A stretch of DNA of 64,000 bases, taken from assembly GCF_030936135.1 (NCBI RefSeq), contig NC_082613.1, forward strand, positions 558,001 to 622,000, read 5' to 3'. The translations under genes and the position numbers were made by a program. The notes below the pieces were generated by a model. That model ran no database searches, was not told where the DNA came from, and worked only from the letters and a program-made list of their open reading frames with translations. Below are positions 34,701 to 45,597 of this stretch, piece by piece; position 1 is the first letter of the stretch, and each line of letters begins with the position of its first letter. This DNA is from Gavia stellata. Taxonomy: Eukaryota; Chordata; Aves; Gaviiformes; Gaviidae.

Positions 34701-35122
34701 CCTGCACTGCAGGGAGAGCAGTGTCGCGGTGTGCGGTGCCCCAGACCCTTCCCTGGCTGACAGCTGCGCCAGAGCCAGCGGCTTTCCGTGCCCTGGCATG
34801 GCACCACCACACTCGCTGGTAGTAGAGAGGCCAGTGCCATCCTCCCCCTGCCCGTCCCCATCACTGGCTCATCCCCAGGGGGCTGCGGGTGGGCGCCAGC
34901 AATGCCCCCAGCCCAGCCCGGGAACACCACTGCTGCCCGGCCGGGCTCCTCATGGGCTGCGCTGGAGCAGCCGCCCCGTCCTACCGGTCCCCCCAGCTCG
35001 AGGGCTGTGGCCGGGATGCCGCCGGGGAGGCTGGGCCCTGCCTGGGTGCGGCTCGTTACCCACATGGCAGGAATTAGCTGGGCTCGGGCTCCAGCCCTGC
35101 TCCCTCCGCCCCGCCGGCACAC
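31720..35122. other. Long spacer without a recognised gene
   Basis: About 3.4 kb. It contains imperfect TG/CACGTG-rich microsatellite DNA at 32.66-32.80 kb and a patch with two TAATTA-type motifs at 34.08-34.15 kb that may be regulatory. The many open frames reflect high GC content; none shows a domain. Confidence 0.5.
32660..32800. repeat. Imperfect GT-rich microsatellite
   Basis: Blocks of GTGTGTGTGC, CACACGTGC and GTGCGTGCGTGT alternate over about 140 bp, with two copies of a CAGTCCACGCT segment near the end. Confidence 0.7.
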
Positions 35123-35128
35123 CTTAAA
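35123..35128 (+). promoter_or_regulatory. CTTAAA core box of the WAP-Kunitz gene
   Basis: An A/T-rich CTTAAA, 48 bp upstream of the ATG, in the position shared by the cluster's promoters. Confidence 0.45.
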
Positions 35129-35175
35129 TCCCAGCCTGCCGCACCCAGGGCCCAGACCTGGCTGCCCAGGGCACC

Positions 35176-36273
35176 ATGGAGCTGCCGCCTGGCCACCTTC
35201 TTCTCCTCCTCCTCGCAGCCCTGCTCCCCCTTGCCTCACGGTCTGGTCCAGCCCTGCACACGGCTGGAAGAGAGGAGCCAGGGATGGGTGAGTGCATCTG
35301 GGGCACGTCCTGGGGACAGGGATGCTCTGGGTGCTGCTGCCGCTTGATGCTCCCCACTGCTCTGCATGGTGCTGGGCATCCATGGGGGCACGGGGCTGCA
35401 GGCAGCCGGGGTGTGGCCCTGGGGCACTGGGGGGGCTGCTCAGCCCCCTGCTCTGAGGCCCTCTCCAGTGTGTCCTGGCTGCTGTGTCCCGCAGTGAAGC
35501 CCGGGTACTGCTACCACATCCCAGAGGTGGAGGACCTGCTGGACGAGGACTGTGGCACCTGCCGCCGGGACGCCTCCTGCTCCCGCTGCGCTGGTGACGC
35601 TGGCTGCCCCGGTGCCACCAAGTGCTGCCCCAGCAAGTGCGGCTACACGTGCCAGGAGCCGGTGCTGGGTGAGCGCTCAGTGCTGCGGCAGTGGGGCTCT
35701 GGAGCGGCGGCGTGGCAAGCACAGGGGCAGGCAACAGGAGGGTTGAGCCAAGCAAACTGGGAAGGGGGTTCCCTGGGGTGCCCCTGAGCTCTTGCTGGGT
35801 CCTGCAGACCCTGGGGGGGCACCTGGGCTGCTGGTGCGTGGGGCAGGCAGGCGCAGAGCTGGCTGCCAGCGGGAAGGGTTTGGTGGCAAGAGGGGACAAG
35901 GGCTGTGCAGACTTCTCCAAGGGCCCCGGGTGCAGCAAGCCTGGCAGCGTCCCTGTCCGATCCCCGGCTCAGCCCATTCCCCTCGGACTGTGCAGATCTC
36001 TGCTACCTGCCCTCCGTCTGCGGGAGCTGCAAGGCGCTCTTCCGCCGCTTCTTCTTCAACGCCTCCAGCCAGCAGTGCGAGGAGTTCATCTACGGTGGCT
36101 GCGGCGGCAACAGGAACAACTTCAAGACCAAGGGCGAGTGCTTCCAGGCCTGCTCCCACATCAGTAAGTAGCCGTGTGCTGCGTGCCGCGGCTGGCAGCT
36201 GCTCCTGCCCCCGGTGATGCCCGGCCCAGCCCCGCTCCTGACTCTCCATCTCTCAGTTCCAGGTGCCCGATAG
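35176..36273 (+). CDS. EPPIN-like secreted WAP-Kunitz protease inhibitor
   Basis: Exons 35176-35287, 35495-35668, 35996-36163 and 36257-36273 join in phase to 156 residues. The signal peptide is [24 protein letters not shown]-type domain follows, with [17 protein letters not shown], then a Kunitz domain starting [18 protein letters not shown] and containing [11 protein letters not shown]. The P1 residue after the second Kunitz half-cystine is Lys, which suggests trypsin-like targets. The order WAP then Kunitz is that of EPPIN and of eggshell ovocalyxin-25. The cysteine pattern is odd: the WAP part has ten cysteines instead of eight, and the Kunitz part has an extra one three residues before the P1-adjacent Cys. 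If the last donor is not used, the chain ends SK at 36171. A poly(A) variant AATACA lies at 36551-36556. Confidence 0.85.
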
Positions 36274-36550
36274 CTCCAGCCCGGGGAGCGCAGCGGCCTC
36301 TGCACGGCCCCTTCCCCGGGGAAGCTGCTGCTGGCGGCCACGTCCCCGTCCCCGCAGGGAGCTGTTCCCTGCAGGGCTGGCGACGACCAGCACTGCTGCC
36401 CAGGGAGGCCGTGGCAGGGGCTGCGGCTCTCCCAGGGATGCTCTCTGGCCCAGGGGCAGGGATATGCGCCCGTGGCAGTGCGGTGTCCCCCTCCTGTGCC
36501 ATGGTGCCTGGCCAGAGGAGCCCGGCCCTCCCCTGGGGCTGTGACACTTC

Positions 36551-36556
36551 AATACA
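36551..36556 (+). terminator. Possible variant poly(A) signal AATACA
   Basis: The non-canonical hexamer AATACA follows the WAP-Kunitz gene by about 280 bp. No canonical AATAAA is nearer. Confidence 0.35.
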
Positions 36557-37092
36557 AGGACGGGTCCTTAGATGAGCACACCTGGGTCTTGTTCTTCCTG
36601 CCCGTGTCGGGAGGAGCAGGCAGTGCCCCTCCCTCTGGGCCACCCCCCCCTTGCTGGAACCCATCGATGGGTGCCCTAAGCAGCACCCCATGGTGGCCCC
36701 AGGGCTCGCCCCGGCCACCACCCCACAGCTCCCGCCGCCCCTGGATGGGATCCCAGCTCTGCCCTCAAGCTGCTGGCGTGACCTGGCTGGGAGCTAAAGC
36801 AACATAATGGAGGAGAAACGGCCCCCGCCTCGATGGATGCCTGGGGTGGTGCCCATCCCGCAGCCTGCCCCAGACCCGGGGCTGTGCCTGCACTGCATCG
36901 CTGGCCTGGTGGCACCGACCCCACTGTGGGCTGAGCCCCCTGGCCCCAGCCCTGGTGGGACCATCCCTTCCCTGGAGAGCCCCAGGCGATGCTGGGGCTG
37001 CTCCGGGAGCACGAGGGGCCATCCCAGGGCCTGGGGGGGCCAGTCCGGTGCTGCAGAGAGTCAGGGGTGGCTGGAGGCGGCCACACATGCGC
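36557..37092. other. Short spacer between convergent genes
   Basis: The WAP-Kunitz gene and the 15-WAP gene end toward each other across about 500 bp. No feature is recognised inside. Confidence 0.5.
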
Positions 37093-37098
37093 TTTATT
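37093..37098 (-). terminator. Poly(A) signal of the 15-WAP gene
   Basis: TTTATT (AATAAA on the transcript) lies 107 bp beyond the inferred stop codon. Confidence 0.7.
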
Positions 37099-37204
37099 GC
37101 TGGAGGTGGTGGGAGGGGACAGGCCAGCTGTGGCCTGTGACCGCCCCATGTCCCCTAACGAAGGTGTGAAGGTGTCTTCCTGCCATGGAGCTGCTGCTCT
37201 CCTG

Positions 37205-40200
37205 TCACGCAGCATCTGAAAAGAGGGATGTGCTTTTAGGGAGCCCCGAGGCTGTGGGGGTGAGGGACTGGTGGCCACGGTTGCAGCTAAGCATGGCTTG
37301 CTCTGGCGAGAGCTTCATCCCACTCCACGTCCCTTTGGGTCCCCCCGTCCCAAAAGCGCATCTCTGCTGGGAGCAGCAGCAGGAACTGGCCCTGCGGTGA
37401 TGCCGAGCCAGGACCATGCTGAGGGCTGTGACCTTCATGCAGGTCTGGCTGGCATACCGCGTGCCCCGGTGCCAGCCCTGGTGCCGGCCCTGGCTCGGTA
37501 GCTCTGGGCCCCCTTACCACCAGGCACCCGCATGCAGATGTGGCCGCAGCCGTTGCTGCAGCACTTGTGGCCCCAGGGACACTCCTCGTCGAGGCTGCAC
37601 AGGTCCAGGCAAGTCCCGCGGCCCCTGGGGACAGGGCACACTCCTTCTCTGCCTGCAAGGCACAGCACCCCACAGTGGGGCACCTGGCTGGAGAGCACCC
37701 CATGGCTCCCGCCCCATGGGGCAACGCCTGGGTCCTGGCTGGCTGAGCCGCATCTCACCTTGGGGGGTGTCCATGCAGACGCGGCCACAGCTGGTGTGGG
37801 TGCACCTCTGTCCCCAGGGACACTGTGAGTCTGCCTCGCACTCCTCCCTGCACTGCTTGGCATCGTGCTGCGGCACAACCGCGGTGTCGCGCTCTGCGGG
37901 CAGGAGAAGTCAGTAATGTGGTGGCTCTGAGCTGAGGCTGTGTGTGCTCATCACTTGCACAGAAAGAGGGGGAGGCAGGGAAAGAAGGATGGGGTCAGTT
38001 CGTGTCCCTGGAGTGGGGAGGGTGCGGGACCCTGCGGGCACAGCTGTCTTGGCAGCCCTCGGCACAGGGCTCCAGCACTGTGATGGCACAGCGTCCTCAC
38101 TGGGGAGCGAGGGCCAGGATGCCCCTGCAGGGTTGGTACCGAGGGGACCCCGGACTCCATCCCTGCTGGGCTCAGCCGGGTTCGGGGACCAGTGCCCAGT
38201 GCAAGGGGCTGACCTTGCAGAGAGGCTGGCATGCAGACGTGGCCACAGCCGTTGCTGCAGCACTTGTGGCCCCAGGGACACTCCTCGTCGAAGCTGCACA
38301 GGTCCAGGCACGTCCCTCCCTCTCTGGGGATGGGGCATGCTCCCACTCTGCCTGCAAGGCAAGCACCCGGCTGGGTGGCACCCGGCTCAGGGCACCCCAG
38401 CGTGGCCCCATATGGCTCCCGGGGGGCCTGGCTGGCTCTCACCTCCAGGGATGTCCATGCAGATGCGGCCACAGCCGGTGCTGGTGCACCTCTGTCCCCG
38501 GGGACACTGTGAGTCAGCCTCGCACTCCTCCACGCACCGGCCACCAGCCCTGTCCCGGCTCTCTGCAGAGGCATGCCAACCTGCTGTCACCTGGCTGCCC
38601 TCGGGGGGCTGCTGCCGGCTCCCCCGAACAGGCTGCTCCCGCTACCTTTGGGCACAGCGGTGCACTCCCAGCCGCAGCCGGTGTTGCAGCACTTCTCCTC
38701 TTGCTGGCAGATGCTGTCATCCAGGCACTGGTTCCCATGCCTGCGCCGGGGGTCCCAGCACGGCTCTGCCCGGGGGCACTCCCCAGGGTGCTCTGCGGGA
38801 GGAGGGGACCCAGGCGAGGACGTGGGGTCCCAGCCCCGCTCACGTGCTGCTGCCCGATGCCAGTGGCCGGGCTGCCCACGCTCACCTCGGGCAGGGCGAG
38901 CACAGTGCATGGCGCAGCCAGAGAAGCAGCACTTCTCCTGCCGGGGACAGTCCCTGTCGTGGGCGCAGGAGTTCTCATCTGCACATGGCTCCGGCGTCTG
39001 CTGTGGCCTCACCTTCGGGCACTCGCCGGGTTTGTCTGAGAGAAGCAGAAAGGGGCAGCAGGGGCAAGCACCCCCCACGCTGCATGCACCCGCCTTTCTG
39101 GAGCCTCAGGGCACCCTAACAGCTGCACCCCAGGGGGTCTGAGCACCTGCCCTGCAGCAGCACTGCCCCACAGAAGGTTTGCCAGTGTGCCAGATGGTGT
39201 GTGGCACTGCTGTCCTGGTGACTGTCTCCTCACCTCGTTCGGGGGCCAAACACACATGGCCACATCTGCTGCTGCAGCACTTCTCAGCTCCTGGGCACTG
39301 CCAGTCCCCAGTGCAGGCAGCGCCGCACGGGGCCGCGGTCGTCGGCACCTCCTTGGCCAGGGGGCAGATGCCCGGTTTCTCTGGGGGGCAGGAGGCAGCG
39401 GGGCTGGGGGCGCGGGGGGTGATGGCAGGTCTCTCCCACCCAGACCCGCAGCCCCCGGAGCTGGTGGGGGACACCTGCCCGCTGCTTCCCTGCCCTGCGC
39501 TGCCCAGTGCAGGGCTGAGTGGCTCACACCTCGCGACGGGGGCAGGCAGACGTAGTCGCAACCATGCAGGCAGCACTTCTCCTCGCCGGGGCACTCAGCA
39601 TCGCGCCAGCACCAGGCTCTGCAGTCGTAACTGGGGAACAGCCCGGCACGGGCTGGGCAGAAGCCGGCCTTCCCTGCAGGGCATGATGTGGGGTGACTGC
39701 GGTGCCCCCAGGACGGCTGCACGGACCTGCACGGCAGCCCGGCCACCCCTATGGGGAACACGGCCCCCTCGGCACTGCAGCCCCAGGTGTACCAGGCACT
39801 GCAGCATGGCTCTGCCCCGCAGCAATGCTGCGGCATGTCCTCCTGCGGGAACCATGGGGCTGGAAACAGACCCCTCTGCCAGGGGGCACAGGGACTGCAG
39901 AGAGGAGCTGCCCTTGCCCCCGTGCCTTGCCAGATTCAGCCACCCGCCATGTCCCACCTTGGTGCTCAGCACTGCACAACCCTGCGCACCGGCCGCCGCA
40001 GCACGTCTCCCCGCTGCCGCAGTCTCCGTTGCTCCAGCACCTTGCGCCTTCCTGCCAGGCTGGTGCGGCCGTGGGGGCCCCTGTGAGGCAGACGGCTTGC
40101 GGCTGCATGTAGGGCTGGGGTTCCAGCGGGGACCAGGACACATCTGTCCCCTCCGTCAGTCCCAGGCTCCCACCCAGCCCCGCTCCGCACCCTCCCACCC

Positions 40201-43200
40201 TGGCCCTCACTGGGACAGCAACCGAGGAGTCAGCGTGGCAATGCCCAGCTCCTGCCCCGGCTGCGGCACTCACCTGCTGCCTCGGCACGGCATTCTGGGC
40301 TGCACCGGTGCTGGCAGCACCTCTCCGGGCGTGGGCAGTCCCCATCCCCGCGGCAGCTCTTCCCCAGGTGCCACTCTGCAATGCAGGCAGCAGCGGGGCT
40401 GGGGCAGCGTCTGCCCCGCACGTGCCGAGGGGTCCCATCCGCGGCATGGGACAGCTTGGCGCTGGGGACCCTGAGGCAGCTGCAGTGCAGGTCCCCAGGG
40501 GTCCCAGCCCGGGTGGGTCCCCGCAGCGCTTCTCTTCTGCTTCACCAGGGTCCCCGTCCCCTTGGTTCCTGGCACTGCTTGGACGCAGAGCCGTGGGGAC
40601 CAGGGCGGGCAGAGCTGTTGAAGCTCTGGGACAGTTCCCACCCCCCTCACCTCGGCCATGTGCATGGCACTGCCGGCTGCACTGTTGGTGACAGCACACC
40701 TCGGATGGGGGACAGTCCTGATCCTGGTGGCACCTCTGCTGGTGGTGCAGCTGTGGGGTGGCTGGGGCAGAGCTGGTGTCCTCTGTGCCGCGGAGCAGGG
40801 CCCGGCCGGCGGTGCCGGCAGGGAGCAGGTGAGAGCGAGATGGTGGCCTTGCTAGAGGGTGGCCTTGCTGTCCCCTCCCCTCCCCGCCCCAGCACCCACC
40901 TGGGAGCCGCGCGGTGGGTTCCCACCCCGGCCCCTCTCTGCCTGTCATGGGTAATGTGCCGGTGGCACTGTGGCCCCAAGCACTGTGTCCCCCTGTGTAC
41001 GTGTCCGGCGATGCTGGTGCATGGCCGAAGCTGCAGCCTTGCCGGCAGCGCTTGCCTCCTGTGGCACCAGGAGGCCCCGGTGCAGGAAGGGTGTGGGGCG
41101 GGGGTGGCACTGGCCCCTGGCACAGCCAGGCTCACCATGCAGCGGGGCCAGGCAGGCGAGCCCGCAGGCGAGGGGGCAGCACTTGGCGCTGCCGGGGCAG
41201 TCGGTGTCCTGGGCACAGGCGTCCCGGCACAGTGGGTTGGTGCCCGGCGGGGGACTGGCGGGGCAGGCGCCAGGTTTCACTGGGGACAGCAGCAAGAGGT
41301 TGGGGACAGGCAGCGGCTCTGCTGCCAGCCCCGGCAGCCCCAGCAGAGCCCACCATGGGGAGCACAGGACAAGGGGGCCCCCGTTGTGCCACATCTCTCT
41401 GCCTTGGGGCAGCTGCGGCCCCACGGCATCACCGCTGGTACGTGAGCCATGGCCCTGCTCGCACTGCCTGTCCCATCCCATCTCACCGGCCGGGGCTGCA
41501 GGCAGGCACTGGTGGCCACAGCTGCTGTTGCAGCATTTCTGCACGTCAGGGCAGTCGCTGTCGCCTCGGCACTGCTCCCGGCACGTCCCCGCTGGCCCTG
41601 GCTGCGCCGCAGGACACTCCCCGGGTTTGGGTTGGTCTGGCGGAGCAGAGCGGGTGTGAGGCTTCAGCATCCCCAACTGGTTGCCCTGCCCGCCCTGGGG
41701 CTTCCCAGCCCCTCGCCGTGGTCCACACATGCCCGGCGCCCAGCAGCCACATCCTGGCACTGGGTTTCCCTGGCAGCTGCCAGGAGCTGCCAGTGTAGGG
41801 GAAGCGTTGTGCAGCTGCCGCAGGGGCCCATGGCGGTGGGGAGGTGACAGATGTCTACAGCATGGAGGGGCCCCGCAGCCGCCCTGCAGTGAGCGGGGGC
41901 TTTCCCGCTGCCATGCTCCTAGCCAGCCCCTGCGGAGGCCTTACCCTGCACCGGCTCCAGGCAGGCAGGGCCGCAGCCCAGCGGGCAGCACTTCTGCGCT
42001 CCCAGGCAGTCCTTGTCCTCCAGGCAGGGGAAGGAGCAGGGGTAAAAGAGCCCCTCGGGCGCTGTTGCTGGGCAGGCGCCGGGTTTCTCTGCAACGCCGA
42101 GTGGCATGGGGCCAAGAGGTGATGCTGCACCAGTGGCATCCCAGGGCAGCACTGGGAAACCTGCCCCTGCCGGACCCCTCTGCCTGCCCCTGGATGGACC
42201 CCGCCACGTGCCCTGTCCTGGACCCCTCCGCATGCCAGCCTTGGGAGCCGTGGGCAGGAGGCTGCCAGCAGCGCACAGAGAGCTGCTCCGTGGCAATGGG
42301 GACAGCACAAGGATGGGGACAGGGACGGGGGAGAAGGGTGCCGGCTGCCCTGGGACAGAGGTGGTGCTGGTGGCCGTGCCGCAGTGCCGTACCTTCTGCC
42401 AGCGGGGTGCAGCGGAGCCGGCACTCCCGGGGGCAGCACTTGTGCCAGCCGGGGCAGCTGGAGTCGTTGGCACAGAGCGGGGGCTCCAGGCGCAGGCAAC
42501 GCGTGAAGTCCCGTGGGCACCTCCCCGGCTTCTGGGGCTCCCCTGTGGTGGGACAGCGGTGTCAGGGCTGCTCTGGGTGGCAGAGCTCCTCACCCTCCAT
42601 CCCCGGGCAGCGGGGCATGGGTCCCCCCCGTGGGGGACAGGGGACTGGAGAGGGGAGCGCAGCCCGGGGGAGCAGGGTCTGCCTCTTGGGGTCCCGGGCC
42701 AGGGCCCTGGCTCACGCTGACCCTCCCTCGCTGGCACTGCAGTGCCCGGCCGATGACAACGCTCGGGGCTGCTGGGCAGAGCCAGGGGTGCAGGCAGCCC
42801 TGCTGTCGTGGCAGGAGAGGGACTGGTTGGAGCGGGGCTGGAGACTGCCCTGCGGCATGGCCCCGGGGGCTGCCGTACCCCCACAATGAGACCTGCAAAG
42901 CACGGCGCCGCACGGGGCTGTGTGCACCCTCACAAGGCAACGAGTGCTGCAGGGATTGCCGCTAGCCCTGCTGGGGGAAGCCAGCACCGAGCCAGCACCG
43001 GCTGGAGGTCAGGATCCGTCCCTGAGCATCGTTCTGCTCAGTGCATCCTCACTGCAAGCAGCACACTCCTTGCCGCTGCCGCGTCCTCCTCCTCATCTTC
43101 CTCTTCTTCCTCCTCCTGGCACCCTGCGCTCCTCTCAGTCGCACTGGGAAAATCGGGACAGCCCTGCCTTTGGCACAGGCGCAGGCAAGCTCCAGCTGGC

Positions 43201-44206
43201 GCCTGTGCCCGGCTCCTGCCCGCCAGCTGGGAGATGCCGGGGGAGCAGCAGTTTCTGCAAACACCCCTTGCCGGCTCCTGGCAGGGCCGCGCTGTTTGGG
43301 CTGCAAACAGAGATGCTGCCGGGAGGTTTCACTCCAAACAGCAGCTGTTTGGTTAAAACAAAGGAACCCGGCCGCTGTCTTGCGGTGGGCAGAGCAGCGC
43401 TGCAGCTGGGCACAACCGCCCCCAGCATCGCCCCCATGGCAGGGGGGCCCCGGCAGCGGGGGTCTGTGCCCAGGAAGCGGCACCCACAGCCCAGACCCCT
43501 CCACCAGGGTTTGGGTCCATCTGCGTGGTCAGGGGCTGCACACAGGGGTGGGGAAGGGATGGGAGGTGCAAGGAGCAGAGCCTGGACACCACAGGGCCAC
43601 AAGTGTGGGGGTCCATGCAGCCCAGACCCCCGCCCAGCCCCTGCCTGCCCCTGCCGGCACCCTCCTCGCTCCCGCCTTCGCCATGCAGCTCCCGCTCTGC
43701 CCAGAGACCCCTCCTCGGTGCCGGGGCAGGCTCTGGGCTCTGCGGGCACAGACGTCCCAAATCCAGGTCTGCCAGTGTCGGTGCAGGGGTGCCCAGGGAG
43801 GCTGGGAGGGCCCCTGCCGCGCACGGCACCCCTGGGTGCTGACAGCTGCTGTGCACGCAGGGTGCAGGGGGTGCACGTGGGGGTGCAGGGTATGCACGCA
43901 TGCCTGTGCAGCCCAGGGTGGGAGCAGGCTCTCTGAGGCAGCGGGGCTGCGGCGCAGGCGCTGCAGCCGGCTGGGACATGGTCCCCGCCAGCATGTGCCG
44001 GGTAGTGGCAGCATGTGCCAGGCAGGGACAGAGGGGCCATGGCAGGGGCATGGGGGGCCGAGGCACAAGGAGCTGGCCCCAGGATGCCTGTGCCTGGCAG
44101 CTGCTGGGTTTGCCTGCCAGTACTCACCACCTTTCTCCTCTGGTGCAGTGCCCGGCTCTGCCCTGAGGACGAGGAGCCCCAGGAGAAGGAAAACCCCCAA
44201 CCTCAT
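37205..44206 (-). CDS. Secreted protein with 15 WAP modules
   Basis: Seventeen coding exons, all phase 1, join to about 716 residues. The signal exon 44128-44206 ([19 protein letters not shown]) is followed by WAP exons 42393-42542, 41945-42088, 41487-41636, 41136-41279, 40651-40782, 40274-40375, 39958-40080, 39530-39673, 39234-39380, 38886-39035, 38646-38792, 38443-38562, 38214-38351, 37759-37893 and 37518-37652. A tiny last exon, 37205-37215, ends the chain DAA. Ten modules have the full eight-cysteine core (KCC..GCG..C); modules 5-7, 12 and 14 have six. WAP modules inhibit serine proteases or kill bacteria, and several in one chain suggest a multivalent inhibitor. Only one signal exon and one TTTAAA box are seen, so I treat it as one gene. 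Human WFDC3, the nearest by position, has four modules. Confidence 0.82.
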
Positions 44207-44254
44207 GGTGCTGCCTGGGATGTCGTGCGTGTCCAGAGCTGAGCCAGGGCCGGG

Positions 44255-44260
44255 TTTAAA
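44255..44260 (-). promoter_or_regulatory. TTTAAA core box of the 15-WAP gene
   Basis: TTTAAA, 49 bp upstream of the start codon on the minus strand. Confidence 0.5.
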
Positions 44261-45242
44261 GTCTCGGGCGGGGGTGCCCAGGGTGACGCGGCAGCTGAAG
44301 CCGGACTGCTGGCTGTGGCAAGTTGGCCATGCCGCGGGCAGGAGGGGCAGGAGGAGGGGCAGTTCCCAGAACCCACCGGCGCCCCGCCAGCCATCCCGCT
44401 TATCTCTGGCTGATGCCATGCTTTTGGGTCAGGGCGACCTGTGGGGCTGGGGAGGGCAGCTGGGGTCAGGTGGCTGCTGACCCCTGCGGTGCACAGCCCC
44501 GTCCCTGCCACAGCCGGCTGTGACCCCCTGCCTGGGTTTCCCTCTAGCCCCACTTGCCCTTCGCCTCCCCGGGGTGGGGGCTGCGGACAGACCCTACGGC
44601 TTAGCCCCGGCACGGCAGCGGGAGCAGCCAGAGGGGCTCTGACAGCTCTGCCACCACGGTGCTGTCCTGCAGCTGTGGCTTGGCTCAGCCAGGTGTAGCC
44701 TCCGGGCATAGGACCGCTCGGGACCCGGCACCACGAGGTGGGAGAGGTGTCCTGGGCCAGCTCGGTGTCCCAGCACGGTGATGGGGCTGGGCTGGGACTG
44801 GGGAGCGAGCGGGTCCTGCCGTGGCCCCGGCACGTGGGTGCTGCTCCCTACCCCCTTCCCTGTCTGGGTGCTTCATCTACCCCGACCCGTGACTGCTTTT
44901 CCAAACAGATTTTCACACTTTGGGATGCAAATGAGCCCTTCCTTGGTGCAAGGAATCCGAGGGAACTGGTTTCTGCACTCCAGTCCGTGACTGCCGAGGG
45001 GACATTGGTGCGGCCCCTGGACCCAGAGGGACAGTCACCATGGGACGATGGTGGCTGGAGGGCACCCGCATGGAAACAGGAACCTCTCCCTGCCCCAGGG
45101 CAGCCCCTGCCCGCAGGAACAGCTGCCGGGCGCCTGCCTGCACCTCCCTGCCTGTGCGCGGCCCAGGGCTGCCTGCGCCTCCTGGGAACCCAGAGCAGAG
45201 CACAGGGATGGCGACCCAGAGCAGAAGGCGGCCATGGGCCAG
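44261..45242. other. Spacer upstream of the 15-WAP gene
   Basis: No exon recognised over about 1 kb between the 15-WAP promoter and the poly(A) site of the next minus-strand gene. Confidence 0.5.
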
Positions 45243-45248
45243 TTTATT
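45243..45248 (-). terminator. Poly(A) signal of the five-WAP gene
   Basis: TTTATT on the plus strand, about 350 bp beyond the inferred stop codon at 45598. Confidence 0.65.
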
Positions 45249-45597
45249 CTGTTTCGGTGCTGTGAAGCGGCTGGGGCTGACAGGGCTGCAGGGGCTTGCC
45301 CCCGTGCCTGGGCTGCAGGGAGACTTGCCCTGGCGTAGGGTGGTGCAGGCAGTGCACAGCCCTCAGCGGCACGGCTGGGAGGGGCTGGGGGTGCTGGGGA
45401 CCCCAGCCAGGACCCACGAGAGCAATGCCGGTGCCATCTTGCCAGCAGTGCAGGGGGTCCGGCACAGGGACAGGCGTGGGGTGTGGCGGGCGCCGCTGGC
45501 AGCATCATCTCTTTGCTCACCCACAGGGCTGTGATGGCAGCAGGGTGGGGAGCAGCCCTGAACTGGCAGCTCCTGGTGCAGCCCTTCCCGGCCAGGG

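Noticed and set aside
39749-41110. Single 453-codon minus frame covering several WAP exons
   Set aside because: The introns here happen to lack stops in one frame. Splice sites at every WAP exon edge are strong, so I kept the spliced model rather than one giant exon.
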